Of a DNA stretch of 64,000 bases, positions 52,363-62,061 are shown piece by piece. Source of the DNA: Mucilaginibacter sp. SJ (lineage in GTDB: Bacteria > Bacteroidota > Bacteroidia > Sphingobacteriales > Sphingobacteriaceae). The stretch covers positions 6,262,001 to 6,326,000 of the forward strand of contig NZ_CP118631.1 in assembly GCF_028993635.1 (NCBI RefSeq). The letters are read 5' to 3'. Under the pieces are notes generated by a model. The model was not told the DNA's origin. It saw only the letters and a list, made by a program, of their open reading frames with translations, and ran no database searches. The position numbers and the translations under genes were made by a program. Every line of letters starts with the position of its first letter. Position 1 is the stretch's first letter.

Positions 52363-54276
52363 TCACATCACCAGCACCGTCCATCCTTGCTGATCATTCT
52401 TCTTGCGTGATTTTTTCTTTTCCTGCAATACCTTTTTTATGCGGATGGCATAGGTCCAGCAGGTGCTTTGCCTGATATCGAGCTTTTCAGATAATTGGTG
52501 CGAAGATATGGTGCCGTTGGTGCTGTAAATAAGATAAGTGAGGTAAAAAGCCTTATTAATCGGAATGCGGCTGTTTTGAAATATGGTGTTATGCAGGGCC
52601 GATTCTTCATAACTGCATTTGGTACACCGGCGGCTGTGCGGCAACCTTCCGGCACAGTAGGTTGTATTCGAACACCGGGTGCAAATAAAGCCATCTTTCC
52701 ATTTTAAAGCCGACAGGAATTTAAAGCAGGTTTCCTGATCGGGATATTTAGCGCTGAATTCTTCATAGCCAAGCTCTGTAGATAACGCGCGTGATTCGGT
52801 AACCTTTTCAATATTGGTTTTGAGCTGAACATTATCTTTTTCAAGTAAAACATTCATTCTTAATATTTCACCGGCCTGCTTTTCCAACTGCTCGTTGGCC
52901 CGTAACAATTCTTTGTTTTGGTTTTCGATGATCTGGCTTTGTTGCCTCACCTCGTTTGATTTTTCAACCAGTTCATGCGTGCGGATTTCAACCTGACGCT
53001 CCAATTCCTCATTTATCGAATCCTTCAACTGGCTGTTCAAATGCATTTGCCGTATGGTTTCTTCATGGGCTGCATCCTTCTCTTTCCGCAGGATCCTTAC
53101 CTGATCGCCAATGGCAAATGATAACAGCACCATCTCAATAATAAAGCAAAAACTAAGGCTATAGTAACTTATAGGGGCGGGCAAAAAGTAAGCATAACCA
53201 AGGGCGGTAAACGCTTTCACTATAAATCCTACAAACAAAATCGAGTAGGCCAGCACAAAGAAGCGGGCCGGCTTGTAGCCGTTTTTATAGATATACACAC
53301 CGGTAGCAAAAGCCAGCGATAGCGGGATCACTTCAACAAACTTATATACAAACAGCGAATTGTTGAAGATAAGACAGTACAGAAAATAGGTAGTGCGCAG
53401 TAATAACACATAATTGATTAGTCTGTTAAACTGTGGAGCTTTTGTTTTAACCTGCAATAACTCCTTGCTGAATATCAAGGCACAAATACTGGTGAAATAT
53501 AGGGCGGTGCCGTTTCCGTAATTATTCAAAGCTGGTGCCCCCGGCCATAAATATTGGAACGCGATGCCATCGGCACTCATTTCGTAAAGGCCTACGCTTA
53601 AAATGTAAAATACGTAGTACAGGTATTGTTTCTTTTTAACTGCCAGGAACATGAGCAGGTTATGGAAACAAAAAATGAGGATCATACCATAAAACAGGCC
53701 GTAGGTTAAGTATTCATTAAGCGCATAATGGATAAAGTAATTAATGGTACGGTAAACTATGATAACGTTTACTGCATTGTGCGATTTGATCCTGAAATAA
53801 TAAGTATGATAGCCAGGTTTGGTATCCCCGATCAGAAACTCAAAGTTTTTATGATGAAAAAGCCTGCTGTTGAAATTAAGATTAGCGCCCGATTCATTTT
53901 TGATATAGTTGCCTGCCGCATCAGGCATATAAGCTGTTACCTCATCAGTTGTTTGATCAAACAGCTCAATGATACTGTTGTTGTTTACGGGTTCACTAAA
54001 GTACATCCGTACGCGGAACCAGTAGGTGGAGTTTTTATGGTGATTGCTGGGGTAGTATGAGCTGTTTTCGGTAAAAGAGGAGCTCATTTCCTGTATATTC
54101 CGGAAAGTTAGCTTCCCGGTGCTATCCTGCAGGTATTTTATCTCGTTAAGGGTAAACTTATGTTGCTGAACGCTTTTATCAACCCTGAGTATATTTTGAG
54201 CACGAGAAGTAAGTGTCCACAGGCTTAAATAAAAAATAAATAAATACTTAGTCAATGCAGGTAAATGTTTAATCAA
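52363..54276 (-). CDS. 7TM-DISM membrane receptor fused to an IS1595-type transposase zinc-ribbon/HTH
   Basis: 637 residues. Signal peptide (1-26, ends SRAQ); periplasmic 7TMR-DISMED2-like sensor (about 30-170, STYWFRVRMYFSEP); seven-helix 7TMR-DISM region (about 185-395); coiled coil (about 400-498); then at 503-620 a domain like the N-terminal DNA-binding part of IS1595 transposases: YPDQETCFKFLSALKWKDG, zinc ligands Cys532/Cys535 and Cys551/Cys554, NTIFQNSRIPINKAFYLTYLIY and an HTH (SSHQLSEKLDIRQSTCWTYAIRIKKV). No DDE nuclease domain, kinase or cyclase domain is present, so it is not a transposase. Inference: a membrane-tethered, ligand-responsive DNA-binding protein. It is divergent from an HTCS and next to SusCD genes. 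Confidence 0.85.
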   Translation of the reverse strand: MIKHLPALTKYLFIFYLSLWTLTSRAQNILRVDKSVQQHKFTLNEIKYLQDSTGKLTFRNIQEMSSSFTENSSYYPSNHHKNSTYWFRVRMYFSEPVNNNSIIELFDQTTDEVTAYMPDAAGNYIKNESGANLNFNSRLFHHKNFEFLIGDTKPGYHTYYFRIKSHNAVNVIIVYRTINYFIHYALNEYLTYGLFYGMILIFCFHNLLMFLAVKKKQYLYYVFYILSVGLYEMSADGIAFQYLWPGAPALNNYGNGTALYFTSICALIFSKELLQVKTKAPQFNRLINYVLLLRTTYFLYCLIFNNSLFVYKFVEVIPLSLAFATGVYIYKNGYKPARFFVLAYSILFVGFIVKAFTALGYAYFLPAPISYYSLSFCFIIEMVLLSFAIGDQVRILRKEKDAAHEETIRQMHLNSQLKDSINEELERQVEIRTHELVEKSNEVRQQSQIIENQNKELLRANEQLEKQAGEILRMNVLLEKDNVQLKTNIEKVTESRALSTELGYEEFSAKYPDQETCFKFLSALKWKDGFICTRCSNTTYCAGRLPHSRRCTKCSYEESALHNTIFQNSRIPINKAFYLTYLIYSTNGTISSHQLSEKLDIRQSTCWTYAIRIKKVLQEKKKSRKKNDQQGWTVLVM

Positions 54277-54585
54277 ATGTTTTTAATAAGCAGTGTAGCC
54301 TGCAATAATTACGCAATCATTTAAATGCATAATCATGGCATTCCCTATTTTTAAGGATGATGGCTATATGTAATAAATGTTTTATTAAGAACCGGTTTAT
54401 AATATCCCAAATATAATTAATTGTTAATTATTTGTCTTCAATATCGGTGTTATTTTCTTCATATCTTTTGATACGCTTTTGATGCGTTGCAATTCCTGAT
54501 GTACCAAAACAGGATAAAATTTGCGAATGAAAGCCTGCTATATTTTGATACCTTTGAAAGCAACCAGTTATTGATTATACGGCGA
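54277..54585. promoter_or_regulatory. Divergent promoter region of the 7TM receptor and HTCS genes
   Basis: 309 bp. A minus-strand TATATTTG (complement at 54408-54415) matches the -7 consensus for the receptor gene, without a good TTTG partner. The direct repeat TTTTGATACGC then TTTTGATGCG lies at 54466-54486, about 50-70 bp upstream of that box. Confidence 0.45.
54466..54486 (+). promoter_or_regulatory. Direct-repeat motif, candidate binding site (copy 2)
   Basis: TTTTGATACGC followed by TTTTGATGCG, period 11. It points away from the receptor gene, as the other copies point away from their SusC genes, so it may control the receptor, the HTCS or both. Confidence 0.5.
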
Positions 54586-57500
54586 ATGTTTCAGCAATTA
54601 AAGGCCTTTTTGCTTATTTCTTTTTTGTGCTATTCTTTAGCAGCTTCAGCAAAAGGTCCTGGTTTTCCCGTTAGGTATTTGGGTATTGAAGATGGCCTTT
54701 CAAATAATGCGGTAACCTGTATTACGCAGGATAAATATGGCTTTATGTGGATGGGGACTTATGACGGTCTTAACCGCTATGACGGCTATACCTTTAAGGT
54801 TTTTCGGAATATTTGGGATGATAAAAATTCACTTGTCAATAACCACATCAAGTCCATCAAGGCCTGCGGCGGACGAATATATGCAGGAACTGAAAAAGGC
54901 CTGATGTATTTTGATTATGTCGATTCCCGCTTTCATGCGCTTTACTGCTATAATGAAAAACATCAGCCTGTTAAGATTGGGTTTAACATTAACGAAATAG
55001 TCGCCGACCGGTTGGGGAATGTTTTCGCTACCAATGGCACATACGGCTTCCTGAAATTTGGGAAAACAGATACCATTGGTAAAGAGATCCTGTATGATGC
55101 AAAAACAAAACGGTTTAATACCATTGCTGCCCAGATGGATAAGCAGGGCACTATCTGGGTCCTGGTAAATGGGGTTGGGCTTGGGAGGTACGATGCAGCA
55201 ACTGAAAAGATAAAAATTGTAGCTCCTGAACTGGCATATGCAGGCTGTATGACCATTGATGGAAAGGGTAAAATAATTGCAGGCTCTGGTAACGAGTTGT
55301 TGATGTATGATCCCGTCACCCTGAAAACTACGAGGCTCGATAACGGGTTTAACAAAGTGACCAGCAACAATATTTTTAGCCTCACCACAACAAAAAACGG
55401 CGATATCTGGATTGCAACCAATGGAGGAGGAATCAAAGTTTGGAATCCTGCGGCCAATACGCTCACCTATATCAATGCAGGCGAAACACCTAATAGCTTA
55501 CGCAGCGATGCTGTTGATGCTGTTTATGAGGATGATGAATCCCGGATCTGGATAGCGACCTTACGTGGCGGCGTAAACATTATTGACCGTAAGCCGGCCT
55601 CATTTCATGTATTTGCGCATGATGCTTTTAATAAAAATAGTGTTATCAATAATTTTATCCTGTCGTTTTGCGAAGATAAACAGCATAATGTATGGATTGG
55701 CACTGACGGCGGCGGGTTAAATTACTGGAACATTAAAACAAATACGTTTACTGCCTATATACATCAAAATATCCCGGGATCTATCAGCAGCAATTTTGTT
55801 GTAAGTATTTTAAACGACTATACCAACAAAATATGGGTGGCAACCTTTAACGGTGGCATTGATGCGTTTGATAATACAACCGACCGGTTTAAACATTATA
55901 GCTGTTATAACCCCGTAGATAAAAAAGAGGAACGGAACTTTTGGAAGCTTTATGAAGATTCGCAGCACCGCTTGTGGGCGGGCAGCACCTGGGGAGGTGC
56001 TTTGTTTTTATATAATCGTGCAAAAGACCAATTTGAACTTTTTGATAACAACCTGGTAAATATCCACGCGCTTTTTGAAGATCATGCGGGTAATTTATGG
56101 GCGGGAAATTATAGCCGTCTCATCAAAATAGATGTTCAGCATAAAAAACACCAGATTTATTTTATCGGCCAGGCCATCAGGGCTATTACCGAAGATAATA
56201 AACGCAATTTATGGATTGGTACCGAAGGCGGAGGCCTGCTTCAATATAATGCCAACACCCATCAGTATAAAAGATACACGGAATCGGCCGGCTTACCCAG
56301 TAATACTGTGCTGAATATATTGGTTGATAACAGCGGGAATTTATGGTGCAGTACTTATAACGGCCTTTCTAACTTTAATGTAACAACGGAAAAGATCACC
56401 AATTACAACGCATCTGATGGATTACAAAGTAACCAGTTTAATTACAACGCGGCCTTAAAACTGGCATCGGGCAAAATGTTGTTCGGCGGTATAAAAGGGT
56501 TTAATTTGTTCTCGCCTGATAGTATTGCCCCTTACGCGCACCAGCCCCGGCTCATGCTTTCTGATTTTAAAATAAACAATGTATCAATTGAACTCGATAG
56601 TGCATATAGCCCAAAACTGCCGTTAAATGAAATAAAGAAAGTAACTATCCCGTTTAGCCAGGCTACGCTGAACATCAGTTACACAGCGCTTGAATATTCA
56701 TTTCCCGAAAAGATCTCCTACGCCTATTACCTTGAGGGCTGGGACCATGGCTGGAATTATGTAGGCAAACTAAAGTCGGCCTATTTTTCGCGTCTCAATG
56801 AAGGCTCCTATACACTGAAAATCAGGGCCACCAATACAGAAGGACAGTGGACAGCGCCACCCATCACCATTAAAATTATTGTTTTGCCACCATGGTACCG
56901 CACCTGGTGGGCCTATATAATTTATCTGTCATTAATAGTTGCTATAGGCTACGCGTTTTACAGATACAGATTAAACCAGGCCGGGCTCAGGTTTAAGGTA
57001 AAGCTCGCCAACCTGCAGGTGGAGAAAGAAAAGGAACTTAATGAAAAGAAGCTGACCTTCTTTACCAACGTATCGCACGAATTCAGGACCCCGTTAACGC
57101 TTATTATCAACCCCATCAAAGATCTTCTTAATCAAAATAAAGGCAATACCGAAGAGCTGAGCACAATTTACCGCAATGCGCGCCGACTGCTTGGTTTGGT
57201 TGATCATTTGCTGCTTTTCAGAAAAACCGAAAGCGAAAATGCTTCGCTGAAGGTGAGCAGATTAAATTTTGTGATTTTGTGTAACGAGGTTTATTCGTGC
57301 TTTATTCAGCAAGCCAAAATTAAACATATTCGTTATACCCTTGAGGGCGGATTAGATGCCATTGAGGTATACTGCGACCTGGAAAAGATAGAAATAGCTT
57401 TGTTTAACCTCATTTCAAACGCTATAAAGTTTACTCCGGATAGGGGAATTATCCATGTTGTAATTGAACAGGACGATACTTATGTATATTTTAAAGTAAT

Positions 57501-58656
57501 TGATAATGGTATAGGCATCAATACGGAAGCCGGCGACAGACTGTTTGATAAATTTTACCAGGCAAAGGATAAAAACTATTTCCGTAAGGGTTTTGGGATA
57601 GGCTTATACCTGGTTAAGGTTTTTATTGAAAGTCATAAAGGTAATATCAGCTACTCCAACAATCCCGATGGGGGTACCACCTTTGTGCTTGCGTTACCGA
57701 AGGGTAAAGCACATTTTTCGGGAGAGATTATCGTTGACGATGTTGTACCTGATTATACTTATGTAAATGAGCTTATTAGCGAAGATAACAAAGATGTTAT
57801 GCCGGAAGACGATGACCTGGCAGCGTTGGAGCTATTCAGCTCGGCCAGGCATACACTTATAGTGATTGATGACAATGACCAGATCCGTACATACATCAAA
57901 AAGATTTTTACTCCCGGATATAACGTAATTGAGGCCCAGAACGGTACCACGGGCCTCGAACTTATCAAGAAGCATATTCCCGATGTAATTATAAGCGATA
58001 TTGTAATGGACGGCATTAGCGGGCTTGATTTGTGCCGGATTGTTAAAGAAGACCAGGCCATAAGCCATATCCCAGTTATCCTTTTAACCGGGGATACAAC
58101 GCCCGATATTATGCTAAAAAGTATAGACGAGGGAGCTATTGACTTTTTACGCAAACCCTTTGATAAAGAATTACTCATAGCAAAGGTAAAAAGCGTGTTG
58201 CGCAATAAAACTGAGCTTCAGAATTACTTTTATAAGGAGGTTACCAAGAAAAGCACCGGTCGAAGTATTTCGCAGGAGAATAAAGACTTTCTGAACAATT
58301 GTATTTCGGTGATTGAGCATTATTTTACCGACGATAAGTTTGATGTATATGTGCTGGCTAAGGAGATCGGGATCAGCTATGCAACCTTATTTAAACGTCT
58401 TAAAAATATCACAGGGCAATCGGTCAATAACTTTATCCGTTTTGTACGCCTGCGCAAAGCTGCCGAATTACTCATTCAAACCAATTGTAATGTTAACGAA
58501 GCCGCGTTCCAGGTTGGCTTTAGCGATGTGAAATATTTTCGCGAACAATTCTTCAAACAATATGGGATCAACCCGTCTGATTTTATCAAAAAACACCGCG
58601 CCAGTTTTCAAATTTCGTATCGCATAAACGAGTTTGAGAAAAACTCTTCTAAATAG
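54586..58656 (+). CDS. Hybrid two-component system regulator (HTCS)
   Basis: About 1356 residues from the ATG at 54586, chosen because it starts a proper signal peptide (LKAFLLISFLCYSLAASAKG); longer frames from 54487 (TTG) or 54499 add an unlikely leader. Domains: Reg_prop propellers (about 25-680, many WIG and LWIGT motifs), Y_Y_Y (about 690-765), membrane segment (about 775-793), HisKA with His831 in SHEFRTPL, HATPase (IGINTEAGDRLFDKFYQ), receiver with Asp1138 in IISDIVMDG, and AraC HTH (about 1235-1335). It probably activates the SusC/SusD genes on both sides, which share a repeat motif with its own upstream region. Confidence 0.95.
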   Translation: MFQQLKAFLLISFLCYSLAASAKGPGFPVRYLGIEDGLSNNAVTCITQDKYGFMWMGTYDGLNRYDGYTFKVFRNIWDDKNSLVNNHIKSIKACGGRIYAGTEKGLMYFDYVDSRFHALYCYNEKHQPVKIGFNINEIVADRLGNVFATNGTYGFLKFGKTDTIGKEILYDAKTKRFNTIAAQMDKQGTIWVLVNGVGLGRYDAATEKIKIVAPELAYAGCMTIDGKGKIIAGSGNELLMYDPVTLKTTRLDNGFNKVTSNNIFSLTTTKNGDIWIATNGGGIKVWNPAANTLTYINAGETPNSLRSDAVDAVYEDDESRIWIATLRGGVNIIDRKPASFHVFAHDAFNKNSVINNFILSFCEDKQHNVWIGTDGGGLNYWNIKTNTFTAYIHQNIPGSISSNFVVSILNDYTNKIWVATFNGGIDAFDNTTDRFKHYSCYNPVDKKEERNFWKLYEDSQHRLWAGSTWGGALFLYNRAKDQFELFDNNLVNIHALFEDHAGNLWAGNYSRLIKIDVQHKKHQIYFIGQAIRAITEDNKRNLWIGTEGGGLLQYNANTHQYKRYTESAGLPSNTVLNILVDNSGNLWCSTYNGLSNFNVTTEKITNYNASDGLQSNQFNYNAALKLASGKMLFGGIKGFNLFSPDSIAPYAHQPRLMLSDFKINNVSIELDSAYSPKLPLNEIKKVTIPFSQATLNISYTALEYSFPEKISYAYYLEGWDHGWNYVGKLKSAYFSRLNEGSYTLKIRATNTEGQWTAPPITIKIIVLPPWYRTWWAYIIYLSLIVAIGYAFYRYRLNQAGLRFKVKLANLQVEKEKELNEKKLTFFTNVSHEFRTPLTLIINPIKDLLNQNKGNTEELSTIYRNARRLLGLVDHLLLFRKTESENASLKVSRLNFVILCNEVYSCFIQQAKIKHIRYTLEGGLDAIEVYCDLEKIEIALFNLISNAIKFTPDRGIIHVVIEQDDTYVYFKVIDNGIGINTEAGDRLFDKFYQAKDKNYFRKGFGIGLYLVKVFIESHKGNISYSNNPDGGTTFVLALPKGKAHFSGEIIVDDVVPDYTYVNELISEDNKDVMPEDDDLAALELFSSARHTLIVIDDNDQIRTYIKKIFTPGYNVIEAQNGTTGLELIKKHIPDVIISDIVMDGISGLDLCRIVKEDQAISHIPVILLTGDTTPDIMLKSIDEGAIDFLRKPFDKELLIAKVKSVLRNKTELQNYFYKEVTKKSTGRSISQENKDFLNNCISVIEHYFTDDKFDVYVLAKEIGISYATLFKRLKNITGQSVNNFIRFVRLRKAAELLIQTNCNVNEAAFQVGFSDVKYFREQFFKQYGINPSDFIKKHRASFQISYRINEFEKNSSK

Positions 58657-58742
58657 GCCTGTCTTTAACAGTGTTGGTGTGCCATCACAAGAAAAGCTTT
58701 CCGGAAAAATAAAAGTGAATTTGACACTTATTTTCTTGTGTA

Positions 58743-58763
58743 TTCTACAAAAACTATCAAAAG
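58743..58763 (-). promoter_or_regulatory. Direct-repeat motif, candidate binding site (copy 3)
   Basis: Minus strand reads CTTTTGATAG then TTTTTGTAGAA. It lies 268 bp upstream of the SusC start and points away from it, the same geometry as copy 1. The second half-site is degenerate. Confidence 0.4.
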
Positions 58764-58911
58764 GAGCGTTTTTTATACATTTTGACCCCGGTAATTTATA
58801 GTTTTACCCCTCTCTCGCAAAGCCAAATTCCACTTATTTCGTTTCAACCGACAGGCAATAATCAGTACCAATATTTTATTGCCGGCAATTCATAAACTAA
58901 AAATTAATGCA

Positions 58912-58974
58912 ATGAAAATTTCAAAAATGTGCTGCCGGGCAGCTAATGCCGTGGTGTTAAACCGTCCCGGATAG
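58912..58974 (+). CDS. Possible 20-residue leader peptide upstream of susC
   Basis: ATG to TAG frame encoding MKISKMCCRAANAVVLNRPG, ending 56 bp before the SusC start. It has a purposeful look (basic start, adjacent cysteines, no rare filler) but is short enough to occur by chance. If real it could be a regulatory leader peptide. No homology is claimed. Confidence 0.3.
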   Translation: MKISKMCCRAANAVVLNRPG

Positions 58975-59030
58975 GCTTAGTCACCACCCAAAATTCCAAA
59001 TTAAATGAACCCTATAAACCAAATTAAATT

Positions 59031-62000
59031 ATGAAATATAGATTTACTCTCTTAAAAAGTTTTTCCGTATTGCTTTTAATGATGATGCTCACAGGCATTG
59101 CTCAGCTGGCAAGCGCGCAAACAAAAATTAATGTAAAAGGTGTTGTAAAAGATGCCACCGGCAATGTGTTGCCTGGTGCAACTGTAAACATCCAGGGCAC
59201 AACCCAATCAACCACAACCGATGTTAATGGCGCTTTTAAAATAGAGGTTGCCGAAGGCTCAACGTTAAAGATCTCTTTTGTGAGCATGGTAGCCAAATTC
59301 ATTGCGGTTACAAAAAATACCACCACACTAAATATCGTGCTTGAGGATAGTAACAAGCAGCTTAACGAAGTAGTAGTGGTAGGTTACGGTACGCAAAAAC
59401 GTTCGGACGTTACCGGCTCGGTTACAACGGTACCAAAGTCCCGCCTCTCGCAGTTACCTGTTACCAACGTTTTGCAGGCTGTAGAAGGAGCTGTTGCCGG
59501 TGTAACTGTAACCACATCATCATCTATTCCTGGCCGTCAGCCTTCGGTTACGGTGAGGGGGCAAAATTCTATTTCAGCTGCTTCAGGCCCTTTTGTGGTG
59601 GTTGATGGTATTCCGCTTACCAAAAGCGGCGGATCGCTTAATGATATTAATCCAAATGATATCGCATCAATGGAGATCCTGAAAGATGCGTCGGCCGTGG
59701 CAATTTATGGCGCTAATGGTTCGCAAGGTGTAATCCTGATCACTACAAAACGCGGTACCACCGGTAAACCGGTTATCCGTTATAACGGTTATGCAGGTTA
59801 CGAAAACCTTGCGCACATTCTTAAACCCCGCGACCCAGCCTCCTTTACGCAGAAATTCCTCGATTATGAGTCGCAAAATCACTTAACCCAACAATTTCCG
59901 GAGCCAGTATATAATAACTCCGAAAGGGCAAACTATGCAGCAGGCCGTACTATTGATTGGGTGAAAGAAGTTACTCAGCAAGGTTTTATGCAGGATCATA
60001 ACCTGAGTGTAACAGGCGGTACACCCGATGTTAAATACTTTTTATCAGGCGATTACCTGAAACAAAAAGGTGTGATAAAAGGCTATCAGTATAATCGGGC
60101 AAGCGTACGGTCAAACTTGGATGTAAACGTAACCAGCTATCTGAGTGTAGGCGCGAACTTGTATTTTGCTAATAATAATTATGACGGCGGCAGGGCAAAC
60201 TTACTGAACGCTACAGCCATGAGCCCCTACGGTAACGTATATAATGCCGATGGCACTTATACCATTTACCCTATGGCCCCCGAACAGCTATATGTTAATC
60301 CTCTGCTTGGTTTAACTACCGACCAGATAAACCGGAGCGTAAACATTAGCGGCAACGGTTATGCCGAAGTGAAATTTGGCGGGGTGCTTAAAGGTTTAAA
60401 ATACCGCCTGAACGCAGGGTATACGTACCTGCCTACCCGTGTTGATAGCTACAGCGGCCGTTTGGCTAATACGCCTTTAGGTTCGGCAACCGCGGTAAGT
60501 TCCGAAACAAATAGCTACACGCTGGATAACCTGTTGCTTTATACCCGCGATTTTGGTAAGCACCGCATTGATTTCACAGGCTTATACAGTGCTCAACAAC
60601 GTAAATATTTCATTTCGGGGATAGCCGGTACCGGTTATATAAACGATGAACTATCATTTAACCAGATTGGCATTGGTGCAACGGTATCAGGTGCAAGTGT
60701 AAATGGCTTTTCGGGCACCTATTCAGACAGGTATGCGCTTAATTCGCAAATGGCCAGGTTGAATTATTCGTATGACAGCAGGTACCTGGTAACCCTGACG
60801 GTTAGACGCGACGGATCATCGGTGTTTGGTGCCAATACTTCAAAATACGGATGGTTCCCGGTTGCAGCCCTTGGCTGGAATGTGAGTAATGAGGATTTTC
60901 TCAAAAACTCAAAACTGATCAATAGTTTAAAGCTTAGGGCATCATATGGTAAAACCGGTAATGAGGCGGTAAGTGTGTACAGAACCATAACATCGGATGG
61001 TACAGTAAGGTTCCCCTTTAATGGGGTAAGTACTGTAGGTATACAGGCAAGCAATCTTGGTAATGGTAACCTGCACTGGGAGAGCACTAATCAGGCTAAC
61101 ATCGCCGCTGACTTTTCCGTACTTAAAAGCCGCATTAATGGTACAGTTGAATACTATGATTCGAGGACTTATGGTTTGTTGCTAAGCCGGTCTCTGCCAA
61201 CAATAACCGGTTACAACCAGGTTGTTGATAACATAGGTAAGGTAGCCAACAAAGGTGTTGAGGTAACTTTAAATACCCGCAATATCGATGGCAAAGATTT
61301 CAGATGGGAAAGTACCATTGTGTTTGCTGCAAACAAAAATAAAATTGTTGATCTGTATGGCGATGGTAAGGACGATATTGGTAATAAGTGGTTTATCGGC
61401 AAACCCGTTGGCGTAATATATGATTACAAAATGACAGGTGTTTGGCAAACCGGCGAAGATCCTTCAAAACAGGATCCGGTAGCTAAACCGGGCGATTTGA
61501 AATTTGCCGATATCAATGGTGATGGTAAGATCACTGCTGATGGCGACAGGGTAGTGCAAGGACAAACTTCACCAAAATGGACGGGCGGTTTAACCAACAC
61601 ATTCCATTATAAAAATTTTAACCTCAGTATTTTTATCCAAACTGCGCAGGGTATGCTGAAAAATAACGCCGATTTAAATTATGCAGATGAACCGGGCCGG
61701 AGAAACACGCCTGCAGAGGTTGGTTATTGGACACCAACCAATAACAGTAATGAGTTTCAGTCATTAACCTACACCAATACACGTGGCTATGGTTATCCGC
61801 GCAATGCAAGCTATACCCGTATTAAGGATGTTACCTTTAGCTATGTTTTACCACAAAGATTGCTTGATAAAGCAGGCATAAGTGGTTTAACCTTCTATTT
61901 GAGCGGTCGTAACCTGAAAACCTTTACAAACTGGATAGGATGGGATCCTGAGGCCAGTTACTCAACCCGCGGATCGGGCGATTGGACAAACAATTATCCA

Positions 62001-62045
62001 CAAACCCGTACAATAATTTTAGGTGCTAATATTTCCTTAAAATAA
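59031..62045 (+). CDS. SusC/RagA-family TonB-dependent transporter
   Basis: 1004 residues. Signal peptide (LLLMMMLTGIAQLASAQ), CarboxypepD_reg-like domain (about 33-110, INVKGVVKDATGNVLPGATVNIQGT), plug with NEVVVVGYGTQKRSDVTGSV and DASAVAIYGANGSQGVILITTKRG, and a full barrel. No STN domain. Partner SusD begins 16 bp downstream. The receptor probably takes up oligosaccharide under control of the HTCS encoded upstream on the same strand. Confidence 0.97.
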   Translation: MKYRFTLLKSFSVLLLMMMLTGIAQLASAQTKINVKGVVKDATGNVLPGATVNIQGTTQSTTTDVNGAFKIEVAEGSTLKISFVSMVAKFIAVTKNTTTLNIVLEDSNKQLNEVVVVGYGTQKRSDVTGSVTTVPKSRLSQLPVTNVLQAVEGAVAGVTVTTSSSIPGRQPSVTVRGQNSISAASGPFVVVDGIPLTKSGGSLNDINPNDIASMEILKDASAVAIYGANGSQGVILITTKRGTTGKPVIRYNGYAGYENLAHILKPRDPASFTQKFLDYESQNHLTQQFPEPVYNNSERANYAAGRTIDWVKEVTQQGFMQDHNLSVTGGTPDVKYFLSGDYLKQKGVIKGYQYNRASVRSNLDVNVTSYLSVGANLYFANNNYDGGRANLLNATAMSPYGNVYNADGTYTIYPMAPEQLYVNPLLGLTTDQINRSVNISGNGYAEVKFGGVLKGLKYRLNAGYTYLPTRVDSYSGRLANTPLGSATAVSSETNSYTLDNLLLYTRDFGKHRIDFTGLYSAQQRKYFISGIAGTGYINDELSFNQIGIGATVSGASVNGFSGTYSDRYALNSQMARLNYSYDSRYLVTLTVRRDGSSVFGANTSKYGWFPVAALGWNVSNEDFLKNSKLINSLKLRASYGKTGNEAVSVYRTITSDGTVRFPFNGVSTVGIQASNLGNGNLHWESTNQANIAADFSVLKSRINGTVEYYDSRTYGLLLSRSLPTITGYNQVVDNIGKVANKGVEVTLNTRNIDGKDFRWESTIVFAANKNKIVDLYGDGKDDIGNKWFIGKPVGVIYDYKMTGVWQTGEDPSKQDPVAKPGDLKFADINGDGKITADGDRVVQGQTSPKWTGGLTNTFHYKNFNLSIFIQTAQGMLKNNADLNYADEPGRRNTPAEVGYWTPTNNSNEFQSLTYTNTRGYGYPRNASYTRIKDVTFSYVLPQRLLDKAGISGLTFYLSGRNLKTFTNWIGWDPEASYSTRGSGDWTNNYPQTRTIILGANISLK

Positions 62046-62061
62046 CAAACCAGTAAAAGAC

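Larger units (their letters stand above)
58657..59030. promoter_or_regulatory. susC upstream region with HTCS-like motif and a small peptide frame
   Basis: 374 bp. It contains the inverted copy of the TTTTGATA-type direct repeat (58743-58763) and a 20-codon frame (58912-58974) rich in Cys/Arg near the start. No consensus promoter was recognised. Confidence 0.5.

Noticed and set aside
52363..52900. Possible IS1595 insertion sequence or transposase pseudogene at the end of the 7TM gene
   Set aside because: No terminal inverted repeats, no DDE remnant, and the zinc-ribbon/HTH is in frame and intact with the coiled coil, so a functional fusion is more likely.
54487..54585. N-terminal extension of the second HTCS
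   Set aside because: Begins with TTG and overlaps the TTTTGATA motif region; the ATG at 54586 starts a normal signal peptide.
54963..55466. 167-codon minus-strand frame inside the second HTCS
   Set aside because: Shadow of the propeller-coding region; residue composition typical of an antisense frame.
57759..58205. 148-codon minus-strand frame inside the HTCS receiver region
   Set aside because: Shadow frame rich in Ser/Ile with no domain.
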